A DNA stretch of 5,889 bases from Candidatus Cloacimonadota bacterium (GTDB lineage: Bacteria; Cloacimonadota; Cloacimonadia; Cloacimonadales; Cloacimonadaceae). The stretch spans positions 1 to 5,889 of the forward strand of contig JAQUJJ010000183.1 in NCBI GenBank assembly GCA_028681035.1, written 5' to 3'. Position numbers and translations under genes: made by a program. Each line of letters starts with the position of its first letter. The first letter of the stretch is position 1. The notes beneath the pieces were generated by a model. The model was given only the letters and a program-made list of their open reading frames with translations. It ran no database searches and had not been told where the DNA came from. Below are positions 1 through 5,889 of the stretch, piece after piece.

Positions 1-2
1 AG

Positions 3-3000
3 AACTCCACAATAACCGACCCGGCCAACAAAATTTCAGTTGAGACATCATTTATTGAAACCTACAGCGGCAGCCGCTACCTTGACGGGCGGCCCCTTTA
101 TCAGAGAAACGAGGATGGCTCAACCACCTGCTGGGAATACGAACTCGGGACTTATGGAGCTGATGAGCGCGATGCTCTGATCGTTGTGGCATACACGGGA
201 ACCGAATCCAAACCTGAGGGAATCGCTGACTGCAGCACCTATGAAGTCGAAGTGAGAGACCTCTATTACGGCCACACCCTCAGCCGTCAAACTTTTCTAT
301 ACCGTGGGGCGCAGGATGATGTTATGCTGTCGTATGAGGACAACAGCTATGATGACAAAGGCCGTCTGACCACTACCGAGTATAGCGACGGGACCGCTAT
401 CAATAACACATGGGATTGCTGTAGCCTGCTTGAAAGCATAGACCGTTTCGGAGTATTAACACAATACCCGCAAAAGACAAACCAACTGCACTCAAAAACG
501 ATGGTGCTTTCTCCTGGTCTCCTGCCCGGTGCGAACGGAGCATATCCGGTAAGCGGGAGCTATGTCGATCTGCTTGGCAGGGTCACGAACAGCTACCGGT
601 CAGTCAATGGCGCAATTTATCCACGGCAAACTATAATAACCGAGTATCCTGAGTATGCCAGCCATTTCAAAGTCACCACCGACTTGCTCGGGGTTGTGAC
701 AACCAATCGTATCTCAATTAATTATTCTCAGAGACCCTGTATAATTAAGGATGAAACCATCCGCGCCGGGGTGACAACCACAGCCATACGGCTGGACAAT
801 GGCGAACCGGAGACGACCATTGAATGGACAGATCCCGTCTCAGGCGAACAGTTGAAAAAAATGGCGAAGGCGGAATCTGATATCCAGCCTAACGGCTGGA
901 AGAAGACAACAGCTTATGTAAAATATGACGATGGAGAATGGATCATGCAATCCGTTGTCACCAGCGATTTTCTTGGGCGGGGTGTGGCCAGTTCAAGAGC
1001 CGGAACAGGCGGAGCAATGCTAACGACATCCAATCTCTACAATAATGCGGGATTGCTTGTACGGACAATCAGCCACGACGGTTCGTCAACGGTTTTTGAT
1101 TACAATGAACTTGGAGAAAGAACTGCGACAATTAGCATAGCAGCTGGACAAACGCTTGACTTTGATCCACTGAGTTTCACGCTTACGAACATCATTCTAT
1201 TGGACAAATATGTAATAAATTTAACCACAGAGAGCACAGAGAACACAGAGGGAGAGTGGTGGAGTTGCGCGACCTCAATGTTCTACAAGCCCGGTGAGGA
1301 TGCGCTGACAACAGCAGTCCACAGAACGCAACTCACAGGCTTGACGCTCCAGAATAACAGCTGCTCTATATCAATTGATGCCGATGAAAATAAAATTATT
1401 AACACAGAGTCAGTTGATCCTGCAAATGCGACTAAGGTCGCCAAGAGTGTTGATGTTACGTTTAATACAACGAACGTCAGTTATTACGTGGCAGGCTATG
1501 AGACGTACTCAAGTAACAGCCTCGGCGGAGTTACAGAACATTTTTACGATGGTTTTTCTAGGAGAACTAAAACTACGAATTACGCGAATGGTCGCGAATT
1601 AAAGAGTGTTGTTACATACCATGATGATGGAAGTCTGGCGACGGTCGACGAGGTCACAGCATGCGGCACCAATACCACGAGCTACTCCACACAGCAAGTA
1701 GTTGCCGATAAACTGGGAGCTTATAAGATCGCAGTGACCGATGCCAAGGGCAATCAAACAGTGAACTATTATTCTGGTAATGGGCAAATCTATCGCAGTG
1801 AAGGCGCGACCTATCCAACCGAGACAGCTTTTGACGCGGCTGGACGCATGACTGAGCTTCACACTTGGCGCAACGAATCTGGCAACTCCGACATCACTCG
1901 TTGGCATTATGACCTGTTCACTGGTGCTGTAACTAACAAACTCTATGCCGATGGAAAAAGCACGGCATACACCTATCTCGATGATGGACGAATTGCTACT
2001 CGAAAATGGGCGCGCAACATCATCACGACCTACGGATATGCCGATACAGCCACCGGCAGCATACGGACCACGGATTACAACGATGATACTCCAAGCGTTA
2101 CCAACTATTACAACCTCATCGGCCAGCTCATCAAAGTCGAGGACGGCACCGGCACAACCACCTTCGGCTATGATTCAAAGGGCCGTCTAATCGCTGAAAC
2201 CAACGCCTTCGAAGTCATCACCCGCAGTTATGATACATATGGGCGTTATTCTGAATTAATTTTAAATCCTGTAAATACTGTTTATCCTGTCCAAAAAATT
2301 GTATTCGGTTACGACGCACAAAATCGCCTTAACGCCATCACCTCAATCATCGGTACCGAGACCAACGTATTCACATACACATATTTGCCGGGCACACAGT
2401 TTATCCGCGGCTATACAGCCACAACCCCAGCAACCGACACGACAAATCTCATTGTCACACGTACATACGAACCCAACCGTAACCTTATTTCAGCCGTTAC
2501 TAACTCCTTTGTGGCCCTTGTGCCCTCTGTGGTTTCATTTTTTAATTACTCCTGTGACAGCACCGGAAAGCGAACCAGCCGCATTGATTATTATAACGGG
2601 TCGACCGTCACCAATACATTTGGTTATAATATCCGCAGTGAGGTAACCAACGCTGTGATGAACTCCAATGAACACAGCATTGTCTATGATGACATAGGAA
2701 ACCGTGAGCAGTCTGCCGTTGACAGTGATCAGTTGTCAGTCACAAATTTGTATACCGCCAATAATCTCAACCAGTATACCTCTGTGAACTCTGCTGGTTC
2801 TACGATGTTCATCCAGCACGATCTCGACGGTAATCTGACCTGCGATGGCGTAAAATGGAAACATAGCTACGATGCTGAAAATCGGTTGGTGAAATCCGAA
2901 CCTTATTCTGTGACAAACGGCGCATACATGTTTGAGTACAAGTACAACTATAAAAATCTGCGTGTTGAGAAATTTAAAAAAGAACTCAGTGGACGCGAGG

Positions 3001-4127
3001 CTGGCTACCCCATGAATCCACAAGCCAACCCCGGAACATGGAACCCCATAGAAACCCGCAACTACATCTGGGACGGATGGAACATCGCGGCTGAGATAAT
3101 CATTGACCACGTAACACCAGCAACCAACATCTCCTATTATACATGGGGCTTGGATTTGTCGGGCACACTTCAAGGCGCAGGCGGTGTTGGAGGTTTGCTG
3201 TGTGACACAAAAGTTTCAAGTTCCGAAACCAACACGTATTTCGCGGTTGGAGATGCCAACGGCAACATCACTGAATATGTGGATGTTTTCGGATCAACAG
3301 TTGCGCATGGCGAACATAACGCTTTCGGTGAAACAAAATACAGCGGTTCGATGAAGGACGGCTTTACGCATTGGTTCAGCTCCAAACCGTTTGATAAAGG
3401 AACCACACTGGTTTCTTATGAATTGCGTTTCTACAAACCACCTTTGGCGAGGTGGCTCTCCAGAGACCCAGCTGGAATTAAGGGAGGCTTGAATGAGGTA
3501 GGTTTTGTCAATAATGATGTGATAAATAAGTGGGATTATTTAGGACTTGCATATGGAGACCGTTTAACAAAAAAAGAAGCTAAACAGCTAGCATGCGCAA
3601 TAAATAAGTTTCTTAAATACGCCTCACTAGGTAATGCTATAGCAGCATGGGGTGATTCTGATAAAAGTTTAACAATAAAGTTTTTGAAAAACTATATGTC
3701 TAAATCTGGGTCCGCTATTATTCTGAAATACAATCAACTTAAAAGTGACACAGGCATTATTGACCAGAATCAAAAAGCATATAAATATTTGTTAAATAAT
3801 CCTTTAGAGAGCATAAGCCTAATAGCTTACACGCATAACGACTTGAGTACATCGGTCGGCAGAGTTATCATAAATTACAGCAAAGAATTTGGTTTTATCA
3901 AAGCTTATTTTCCATCAGAAAAATACACTTTTTCTGACACGAAAAGTAATGAGAAAATTAATGTATCTTTCCCGGGCCTTGATAACTTCTCAAAGAAATG
4001 TTGTTGGGAGGGAAGCGAACACATTTCGGACAAATGGATGCATGATCTTGAAATACATGGGCACGCTAAATCGTTTAATGTTAGAGCATCATGGAATCTT
4101 TTCTCTGAGTTAAACTTCAACCAATAA
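3..4127 (+). CDS. Rhs/YD-repeat polymorphic toxin, 5'-truncated by the window edge
   Basis: Large repeat-rich secreted or surface protein of the Rhs type. In this family the YD-repeat shell encloses and delivers a variable C-terminal toxin. The frame is open from base 3 to TAA at 4125-4127, giving 1374 visible residues; the true start lies upstream. The GTG at 186 is unlikely to be the start, because Rhs-like sequence (YLDGRPLYQRNEDGS...) continues in frame before it. Visible features, numbered from base 3: W137-D-C-C then DRFGV; YD-type repeats near residues 367 (YNELGER), 515, 723 (YDSKGRL), 743, 770, 895 and 956; the core WGLDLSGTLQGAGGVGGLL near 1048; GDANGNIT near 1083; RFYKPPLARWLSRDPAG at 1142; and DYLGL at 1178-1182. 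The last 192 residues are a separate tip. Base composition is near 50% GC by eye in the repeats and falls sharply in the tip. Two 9-bp-period elements (1224-1250, 2507-2533) lie in frame inside it. The Rhs assignment is firm; the export route is not visible here. Confidence 0.93.
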   Translation, partial: NSTITDPANKISVETSFIETYSGSRYLDGRPLYQRNEDGSTTCWEYELGTYGADERDALIVVAYTGTESKPEGIADCSTYEVEVRDLYYGHTLSRQTFLYRGAQDDVMLSYEDNSYDDKGRLTTTEYSDGTAINNTWDCCSLLESIDRFGVLTQYPQKTNQLHSKTMVLSPGLLPGANGAYPVSGSYVDLLGRVTNSYRSVNGAIYPRQTIITEYPEYASHFKVTTDLLGVVTTNRISINYSQRPCIIKDETIRAGVTTTAIRLDNGEPETTIEWTDPVSGEQLKKMAKAESDIQPNGWKKTTAYVKYDDGEWIMQSVVTSDFLGRGVASSRAGTGGAMLTTSNLYNNAGLLVRTISHDGSSTVFDYNELGERTATISIAAGQTLDFDPLSFTLTNIILLDKYVINLTTESTENTEGEWWSCATSMFYKPGEDALTTAVHRTQLTGLTLQNNSCSISIDADENKIINTESVDPANATKVAKSVDVTFNTTNVSYYVAGYETYSSNSLGGVTEHFYDGFSRRTKTTNYANGRELKSVVTYHDDGSLATVDEVTACGTNTTSYSTQQVVADKLGAYKIAVTDAKGNQTVNYYSGNGQIYRSEGATYPTETAFDAAGRMTELHTWRNESGNSDITRWHYDLFTGAVTNKLYADGKSTAYTYLDDGRIATRKWARNIITTYGYADTATGSIRTTDYNDDTPSVTNYYNLIGQLIKVEDGTGTTTFGYDSKGRLIAETNAFEVITRSYDTYGRYSELILNPVNTVYPVQKIVFGYDAQNRLNAITSIIGTETNVFTYTYLPGTQFIRGYTATTPATDTTNLIVTRTYEPNRNLISAVTNSFVALVPSVVSFFNYSCDSTGKRTSRIDYYNGSTVTNTFGYNIRSEVTNAVMNSNEHSIVYDDIGNREQSAVDSDQLSVTNLYTANNLNQYTSVNSAGSTMFIQHDLDGNLTCDGVKWKHSYDAENRLVKSEPYSVTNGAYMFEYKYNYKNLRVEKFKKELSGREAGYPMNPQANPGTWNPIETRNYIWDGWNIAAEIIIDHVTPATNISYYTWGLDLSGTLQGAGGVGGLLCDTKVSSSETNTYFAVGDANGNITEYVDVFGSTVAHGEHNAFGETKYSGSMKDGFTHWFSSKPFDKGTTLVSYELRFYKPPLARWLSRDPAGIKGGLNEVGFVNNDVINKWDYLGLAYGDRLTKKEAKQLACAINKFLKYASLGNAIAAWGDSDKSLTIKFLKNYMSKSGSAIILKYNQLKSDTGIIDQNQKAYKYLLNNPLESISLIAYTHNDLSTSVGRVIINYSKEFGFIKAYFPSEKYTFSDTKSNEKINVSFPGLDNFSKKCCWEGSEHISDKWMHDLEIHGHAKSFNVRASWNLFSELNFNQ
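1224..1250 (+). repeat. CACAGAG-type element, three 9-bp units, inside the Rhs gene
   Basis: Units are accacagag, agcacagag and aacacagag. The element is in frame and encodes T-T-E, S-T-E, N-T-E, so the protein reads TESTENTEGEWW. An AT-rich flank with GTAAT (1212-1216) precedes it. The same type occurs in reverse orientation at 2507-2533. Strings of this kind are, from memory, common dispersed repeats in intergenic DNA of many environmental bacteria. Confidence 0.8.
2507..2533 (-). repeat. CACAGAG-type element, inverted copy, inside the Rhs gene
   Basis: Read on the minus strand the units are accacagag, ggcacaagg and gccacaaag. The first is identical to the first unit of the element at 1224-1250. 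On the minus strand it is preceded by an AT-rich flank containing GTAAT (2545-2549), as in the other copy. On the coding strand it stays in frame and encodes F-V-A-L-V-P-S-V-V. Confidence 0.75.
3426..3548 (+). other. Rhs-associated core C-terminus and tip boundary
   Basis: This stretch encodes the conserved end of the Rhs core. It has RFYKPPLARWLSRDPAG, then GGLNEVGFVNND, then N-K-W-D-Y-L-G-L. In Rhs proteins the segment resembling R-Y-Y-D-P...G-R-F-x-S-x-D-P...D-P-x-G-L marks the end of the shell. It is where the toxin tip is joined and often cleaved. Here the last motif is D-Y-L-G-L (3534-3548) instead of D-P-x-G-L; whether it is cleaved cannot be told. Just after it the DNA turns AT-rich and the YD-repeat pattern stops, which places the junction. 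Confidence 0.85.
3549..4124 (+). other. Variable C-terminal tip (candidate toxin domain, family unknown)
   Basis: These 192 residues after D-Y-L-G-L have no YD repeats and are encoded by DNA of about one third GC or less by eye, against about half in the core. By position and composition this is the polymorphic toxin domain. The first part looks helical and Lys-rich (LTKKEAKQLACAINKFLKY...). The middle has ISLIAYTHNDLSTSVGRVIINY. The last 45 residues hold a cluster of possible catalytic residues: C1333-C1334, E1336, H1340, D1343-K-W-M-H1347-D1348, E1350, H1352-G-H1354-A-K, ending in F-N-V-R-A-S-W. I do not recognise the family and assign no activity. No clear membrane span is visible. The adjacent gene encodes a membrane protein that may be its immunity partner, which would favour a target in or outside the inner membrane; that is inference. 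Confidence 0.7.
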
Positions 4128-4141
4128 ACCAAATAAATGTG

Positions 4142-4149
4142 AAGGTGGT
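4142..4149 (+). promoter_or_regulatory. Ribosome binding site of the small membrane protein gene
   Basis: AAGGTGGT lies a few bases before the ATG at 4156, inside the 28-base gap after the Rhs stop codon. It supports that start and suggests translation coupled to, or closely following, the toxin gene on one transcript. No promoter is evident in this short gap. Confidence 0.7.
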
Positions 4150-4155
4150 GAATTT

Positions 4156-4518
4156 ATGAGGTCATACATTATTATATTGATCATTATATTAACTACTATA
4201 ATTCTTGAATATCTTTTAAAGAAAAGGTTGTTACGAATAATAACAGTTATAACATCTATAATTATATGCAGCATCTTAAGCAGTAGAGTAAGTGTTTCTG
4301 TTGCAAACACATTGTCTTGGACTGAATATTTGAATGGATTCAATGTTGTTTTTTTTGAAATTGATAATTCTTGGAAACAAAAGAATCACAAAAGACTAAC
4401 GAGGCAATTAAAGTTAATAAATTCTCATTTAAGTAAGGGAGTTCATGACCAAGGTGATATGTCTTTGTTAATAAGTGATCTTTTAAATATGGATGCACCC
4501 TTAGGATCAAAAAAATAG
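4156..4518 (+). CDS. Small membrane protein, candidate immunity protein for the Rhs tip
   Basis: Encodes 120 residues from ATG (SD AAGGTGGT just upstream) to TAG at 4516-4518. Two hydrophobic segments are visible, about residues 4-21 (YIIILIIILTTIILEYLL) and 25-43 (LLRIITVITSIIICSILSS), joined by K22-K23-R24. A polar, probably soluble domain of about 65 residues follows (W55 onward), with a basic run K74-QKNHKR and an acidic C-terminal third. The positive linker would place the loop in the cytoplasm and the C-terminal domain outside, but R44 and the later basic residues leave the topology open. I do not recognise the family. In polymorphic toxin loci, a small gene directly downstream of the toxin tip, with the same low GC, is usually the immunity gene. 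Colicin M immunity protein is a comparable case: similar in size, membrane-anchored and facing the periplasm. No homology to it is claimed. The hydrophobic N-terminus could also be read as a weak signal anchor followed by one span. Confidence 0.75.
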   Translation: MRSYIIILIIILTTIILEYLLKKRLLRIITVITSIIICSILSSRVSVSVANTLSWTEYLNGFNVVFFEIDNSWKQKNHKRLTRQLKLINSHLSKGVHDQGDMSLLISDLLNMDAPLGSKK

Positions 4519-4585
4519 TCTGTATGTGAGATTTACGAGTAAGCCAGTGTTTATAGGGCGAAAAAGAGTTTTAGGAGAATTATAA
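4519..4585 (+). other. Intergenic spacer with no clear terminator
   Basis: These 67 bases separate the candidate immunity gene from the second Rhs frame. I see no hairpin with a T-run and no convincing -35/-10 pair. The second frame may therefore be read through from the upstream genes, or may not be expressed. The only clear signal is AGGAG near the 3' end. Confidence 0.5.
4573..4577 (+). promoter_or_regulatory. Ribosome binding site that picks the TTG start at 4586
   Basis: AGGAG ends 8 bases before TTG at 4586, an ideal spacing. An in-frame TAA at 4583-4585 lies directly before that codon, so TTG is the first possible codon of the open frame. Later in-frame ATGs at 4616 and 4715 have no comparable purine-rich site in front of them. 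Confidence 0.55.
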
Positions 4586-5889
4586 TTGAAAGAACCGGTA
4601 AAAGGGCATACTTATATGTCGCAAAACTATCAAATCCGTGTAACGTATTTTTATAAAAAGTTGAAGTCTTTTTATTTTGATTATGCAGGTTTAGACAGGA
4701 TTAACAGGATTGACATGATTTATGAGCTGCGCTCCAATGACTGGTGGCAGGTTGCATACAACATGGTGTGGGCTGAAACAAACTCTGCAACCTGTATAAC
4801 CAGCTCAATTTCCAGAGTGCGTATAACCGGCCTTGGTGAGGATACTTATAATGGTGGAACACTCACCGCTCAAAGTGAAATCGAAGACTGGCTCGGTAAT
4901 ATCACCCGCAGCTCAACATATACCGATACGGCCAACGTCACAATATGGCAGGTGACGGATACGCCGACCTCAACACAGGACAGCATACAGAAAGCCATCA
5001 GTGGTTATCCGGTGCTGAGCATCTCTTCATCAGCCATCACCAATAGCTGGACATACGACGGATACGCACGGCAGGTTATAGCAACTGACGGCCGCACGAA
5101 CACAACCTTTACGGTCTACAATGATTTGGGGCAGGTGAGTTATACTCAAAGTTCCACGAACAAAACGTATTACTTCTGTAACAACCTCGGTCAGCGAACG
5201 ATGGTTGCAAACGCCCTCTATCAGGTCGACCACACCGCCTATAATTCGCAAGGACAAGCCATTGCGACGTGGGGCACAAGCTACCCTGTGGCGTATGAAT
5301 TCAATACGGCTGGTCGCATGATCGCAATGGCTACAACCCGCAGTAATGAATATGCGAACGTCAACCTCAATACCTTGTTAACGGATGAGGAAACACTCAA
5401 CGATTGCAATGTTCAGGGGCTCGATATAACACAGTGGCAATATGATGAAGCAACAGGGCTTCTTACCAACAAGCTCTATGCTGATGGAAACGGAACGTCA
5501 TACACATACACAGAAACTGGTAAAATCCAAACCCGAACTTATGCGAGAGGTAAAACTACCACCTACGTATACAATAATCTCGGCCAGCTCACTGACATTG
5601 ACTATTCCGACTCAACACCAGATGTAACCTTCACCCATGACCGTTTAAGCCGTATCATATCAGCATCAAGTTCAACCTCAGCCAGAACCTTTCATTATGA
5701 TGGCTTAACCCTCGACTACGAAACCCAGAACGGCTACATCATCGACCGTAAGCAAGATACCTTCGGACGCAATACTGGGCACGTCCTGACAGGCGGTTCC
5801 TTGTCTCCGATGACCTTGGTCTATGTGTTTGATGAGTACGGCAGGTTTTATTCTGTGGAATCCGCACACTCTGCGAGCACAAACCTTTT
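4586..5889 (+). CDS. Second Rhs/YD-repeat frame, N-terminally truncated, running off the window
   Basis: The frame is open from TTG at 4586 through the window end, 434 full codons with no stop. The first 30 or so residues (KEPVKGHTYMSQNYQIRVTYFYKKLK...) do not look like Rhs and are AT-rich. Rhs similarity begins at about FDYAGLDRI (4676 onward) and continues as WWQVAYNMVW, RVRITGLGEDTYNGG, SWTYDGYARQ, VYNDLGQVS, FNNTAGRM-like repeats, YDEATGLLTNKLYADG, NLGQLTDIDYSDSTPDVTF, HDRLSRI and DEYGRF. This is collinear with residues encoded at about 1251-2372 of the first gene; both share T-N-K-L-Y-A-D-G (1932-1955 and 5465-5488), and the copies are clearly diverged. It lacks any signal peptide or the N-terminal half of an Rhs protein. 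It may be a displaced (orphan) Rhs cassette with its own tip beyond the window, or a decaying fragment. The intact 1.3-kb frame and well-spaced SD favour a frame under selection, but expression is unproven. An alternative start is ATG 4616. Confidence 0.75.
   Translation, partial: MKEPVKGHTYMSQNYQIRVTYFYKKLKSFYFDYAGLDRINRIDMIYELRSNDWWQVAYNMVWAETNSATCITSSISRVRITGLGEDTYNGGTLTAQSEIEDWLGNITRSSTYTDTANVTIWQVTDTPTSTQDSIQKAISGYPVLSISSSAITNSWTYDGYARQVIATDGRTNTTFTVYNDLGQVSYTQSSTNKTYYFCNNLGQRTMVANALYQVDHTAYNSQGQAIATWGTSYPVAYEFNTAGRMIAMATTRSNEYANVNLNTLLTDEETLNDCNVQGLDITQWQYDEATGLLTNKLYADGNGTSYTYTETGKIQTRTYARGKTTTYVYNNLGQLTDIDYSDSTPDVTFTHDRLSRIISASSSTSARTFHYDGLTLDYETQNGYIIDRKQDTFGRNTGHVLTGGSLSPMTLVYVFDEYGRFYSVESAHSASTNL
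4694..4720 (+). repeat. AGGATTAAC-type element, three 9-bp units, at the start of the second Rhs copy
   Basis: Units are gacaggatt, aacaggatt and gacatgatt. The element is in frame with the second Rhs reading frame and encodes D-R-I, N-R-I, D-M-I. It follows an AT-rich stretch and lies near where recognisable Rhs sequence begins. It is unrelated in sequence to the two CACAGAG elements but has the same 3 x 9 architecture. Confidence 0.75.

Noticed and set aside
186..188. GTG as the start codon of the large Rhs gene
   Set aside because: The same frame is open back to base 3 and already reads Rhs-like residues (YLDGRPLYQRNEDG), so the gene begins upstream of the window.
1224..1250. CACAGAG units as a CRISPR or tandem array
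   Set aside because: There are only three 9-bp units with no spacers; the element is a short periodic repeat inside a coding frame.
1599..1907. Minus-strand open frame of 102 codons
   Set aside because: It lies fully inside the well-supported Rhs frame, has no SD or family resemblance, and looks like a shadow of the repeat codons.
2299..2646. Plus-strand 115-codon frame overlapping the Rhs gene
   Set aside because: It is an out-of-frame shadow, rich in Pro, Thr and Ser, inside a region whose main frame has clear YD repeats.
2736..3173. Minus-strand open frame of 145 codons
   Set aside because: It is antisense to the conserved Rhs core; the + strand carries family motifs throughout, while the minus product is Cys/Val-rich with no recognisable domain.
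4110..4343. Minus-strand open frame antisense to the candidate immunity gene
   Set aside because: Hydrophobic antisense frames arise easily from AT-rich sequence encoding membrane segments. The + strand gene has a good SD and operon position; this one has neither.
4519..4585. Rho-independent terminator after the candidate immunity gene
   Set aside because: No stem-loop followed by a T-run can be drawn in the spacer.
1..5889. Insertion sequence, integrase, tRNA or rRNA
   Set aside because: No transposase-like frame, terminal inverted repeats or RNA gene could be seen on either strand.

Overview
The window looks like an accessory locus from a free-living or gut-associated bacterium. The best guess is the Planctomycetes-Verrucomicrobia-Kiritimatiellota-Lentisphaerota group. 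That guess rests on the style of the Rhs/YD-repeat protein: Thr/Asn-rich repeats, a W-D-C-C...DRFGV motif, T-N-K-L-Y-A-D-G, W-G-L-D-L-S-G-T-L-Q-G-A-G-G-V-G-G-L-L and W-L-S-R-D-P-A-G...N-K-W-D-Y-L-G-L. It comes from memory of protein families, not from a search. Everything I can support is on the + strand.

Layout. (1) Bases 3-4127 are the 3' part of a giant Rhs/YD-repeat polymorphic toxin gene that enters the window already open. 1374 residues are visible. They end in the Rhs-associated core, a D-Y-L-G-L boundary (3534-3548) and an AT-rich, unrecognised 192-residue C-terminal tip (3549-4124). (2) After 28 bases and a good ribosome binding site comes a very AT-rich 120-codon gene (4156-4518) for a small membrane protein, the natural candidate for the cognate immunity protein. 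(3) A 67-base spacer with no visible hairpin leads to a second Rhs reading frame (4586 to beyond the window end). It lacks the N-terminal part of an Rhs protein, probably starts at TTG behind AGGAG, and is a diverged, collinear paralogue of the middle of the first gene.

How it fits together. The order is a toxin-tipped Rhs gene, an immunity gene, then a 5'-truncated Rhs copy that may carry its own tip downstream. This matches the arrangement known for Rhs and other polymorphic toxin loci, in which displaced partial copies can act as alternative tip cassettes exchanged by recombination in the shared core. The tip of the second copy lies outside the window, so this role is inference.

The most unusual signal is a set of three short elements inside the Rhs reading frames, each exactly three 9-bp units (27 bp) and each keeping the frame. 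Two are CACAGAG-type elements in opposite orientation (1224-1250 and 2507-2533). One is an AGGATTAAC-type element (4694-4720). They encode three-residue periodic peptides (TES-TEN-TEG, VAL-VPS-VVS, DRI-NRI-DMI). Two unrelated types sit at equivalent places in the two Rhs copies, just before a W-W motif.
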